Assembly: GCA_946481035.1 (NCBI GenBank)
Contig: CAMLNK010000231.1
Span: 1 to 6,623, forward strand
DNA length: 6,623 nucleotides
From: an uncultured Dyadobacter sp.
Lineage (GTDB): Bacteria; Bacteroidota; Bacteroidia; Cytophagales; Spirosomataceae
Direction: 5' to 3'
Shown here: piece by piece, positions 6,012 to 6,623 of the stretch
Position numbering within the stretch: the first letter of the stretch is position 1
Layout of the letters: the number at the start of each line of letters is the position of its first letter
Notes under the pieces: model-generated
Databases searched by the model: none
Told to the model about the DNA's origin: nothing
The model's input: the letters and a program-made list of their open reading frames with translations, nothing else
Program-made: the position numbers and the translations under genes

Positions 6012-6623
6012 CTAGCCCAGGCTATCGATGGTGTCAGCCACCTGGGCAAAATCTGTAATCTCGGCATCGGCGACCGACGCCTGCATTTTGGTATCTTCTT
6101 CAAATCCCGCCACATTCAGCCAGATCGCCTTCGCGCCGGTTGCCTTCGCAGGCAGAATGTCTTTGGAATAGGAATCGCCTACTGCCACGCATTCATGCGG
6201 AAGAAAGCCCTGCGCTTCCACGCCCAGCTGCCATATCGCGGGGTCGGGCTTCCGGACGCCGACCACTGCCGATTCTACGACAGCCTGGAAATAATGCGCA
6301 ATGCCAAATTCCTTTAATACGCTATTCAGGTTACCGTAAAAGTTGGAAACCATCACGAGAGGGTATTCGGCGGCCAGTTTTTCGAGAACGGGCGCTGCCT
6401 TTTCAACACTAGTGCGTGCGACGCGGTCACATTCGCGGGCGATGGCCTCGATGGCCTGGCTGTCCAGCTCGTATCCGTTTTCTTTCAGATGGCCAAACTG
6501 CTGCTCTACTTTGAGAAACAGCACATCATAAAACACATGATGCGGCTGGATGATCGGATGGATAGCCAATGCCCTCTCGCCAAACTTGTATGCACTCGCA
6601 AATGCTTCTTTGTCAACCTTTAC
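6012..6623 (-). CDS. HAD-superfamily phosphohydrolase, N-terminus missing
   Basis: The frame stays open to the right edge, giving 203 C-terminal residues. The first visible residues are VKVDKEAFASAY, and the true start with the DxDGT nucleophile motif lies outside the window. An in-frame TTG at 6569 is internal, not the start. Numbering from the first visible residue, motif II is LVMVSNFYGN (89-98) with S93 and N94. Motif III is VRKPDPAIW (123-131) with K125. Motif IV is AVGDSYSKDI (147-156), with the D150 and D155 that hold Mg. A helical region ahead of motif II (about 30-75) suits the C1 cap of the HAD-IA group (phosphoglycolate phosphatase/haloacid dehalogenase-like). The expected activity is phosphomonoester hydrolysis in the cytoplasm, with unknown substrate. 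It lies upstream of the PfkB kinase gene, separated by 49 bp with a hairpin. Confidence 0.87.
   Translation of the reverse strand, partial: VKVDKEAFASAYKFGERALAIHPIIQPHHVFYDVLFLKVEQQFGHLKENGYELDSQAIEAIARECDRVARTSVEKAAPVLEKLAAEYPLVMVSNFYGNLNSVLKEFGIAHYFQAVVESAVVGVRKPDPAIWQLGVEAQGFLPHECVAVGDSYSKDILPAKATGAKAIWLNVAGFEEDTKMQASVADAEITDFAQVADTIDSLG

Noticed and set aside
6567..6569. TTG as the start codon of the HAD hydrolase
   Set aside because: The frame stays open for 18 more codons to the window edge, and the HAD nucleophile motif expected near the N-terminus has not yet appeared, so the true start lies outside.

Overview
The window looks like ordinary chromosomal DNA of a Bacteroidota member, most likely an environmental Cytophagales/Dyadobacter-like bacterium. 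This is inferred from the protein families (a DUF4833-type secreted protein, a bacterial fatty acid 2-hydroxylase of the sphingolipid type, a Bacteroidota-style NDH-2) and from the near absence of Shine-Dalgarno sequences before the start codons. I see no mobile element, CRISPR array, tRNA or rRNA.

All eight genes lie on the minus strand, so transcription runs from high to low coordinates. In that order they are: a HAD-family phosphohydrolase cut by the right edge (6012-6623); a PfkB-family sugar kinase (5057-5962); a small secreted DUF4833-type protein (4466-5044); an integral-membrane fatty acid 2-hydroxylase (3826-4464); a CmoA-like carboxy-SAM synthase (3060-3809); a PEMT/ICMT-like membrane methyltransferase (2335-3063); a type II NADH dehydrogenase (983-2260); and the N-terminal 292 residues of a large protein of unclear function cut by the left edge (1-877).

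The block from 5962 down to 2335 is very compact. Its gaps are 12, 1 and 16 bp, followed by a 4-bp ATGA overlap, so it is probably one operon. Its centre holds a lipid-modifying hydroxylase, a Cx-SAM synthase and a membrane-bound methyltransferase-type enzyme. No CmoB partner is visible. The joint role in envelope lipid modification is inferred only from this arrangement. The NADH dehydrogenase follows after 74 bp and may be co-transcribed or separate. The left-edge gene follows after 105 bp that contain a nested inverted repeat (893-939), the most structured non-coding element in the window. A second hairpin (5977-6000) sits between the HAD and PfkB genes.

The main point for a second look is the translationally coupled pairing of a CmoA-like enzyme with a membrane methyltransferase-like protein next to a fatty acid hydroxylase. 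I do not see strong evidence for a wholly new system.
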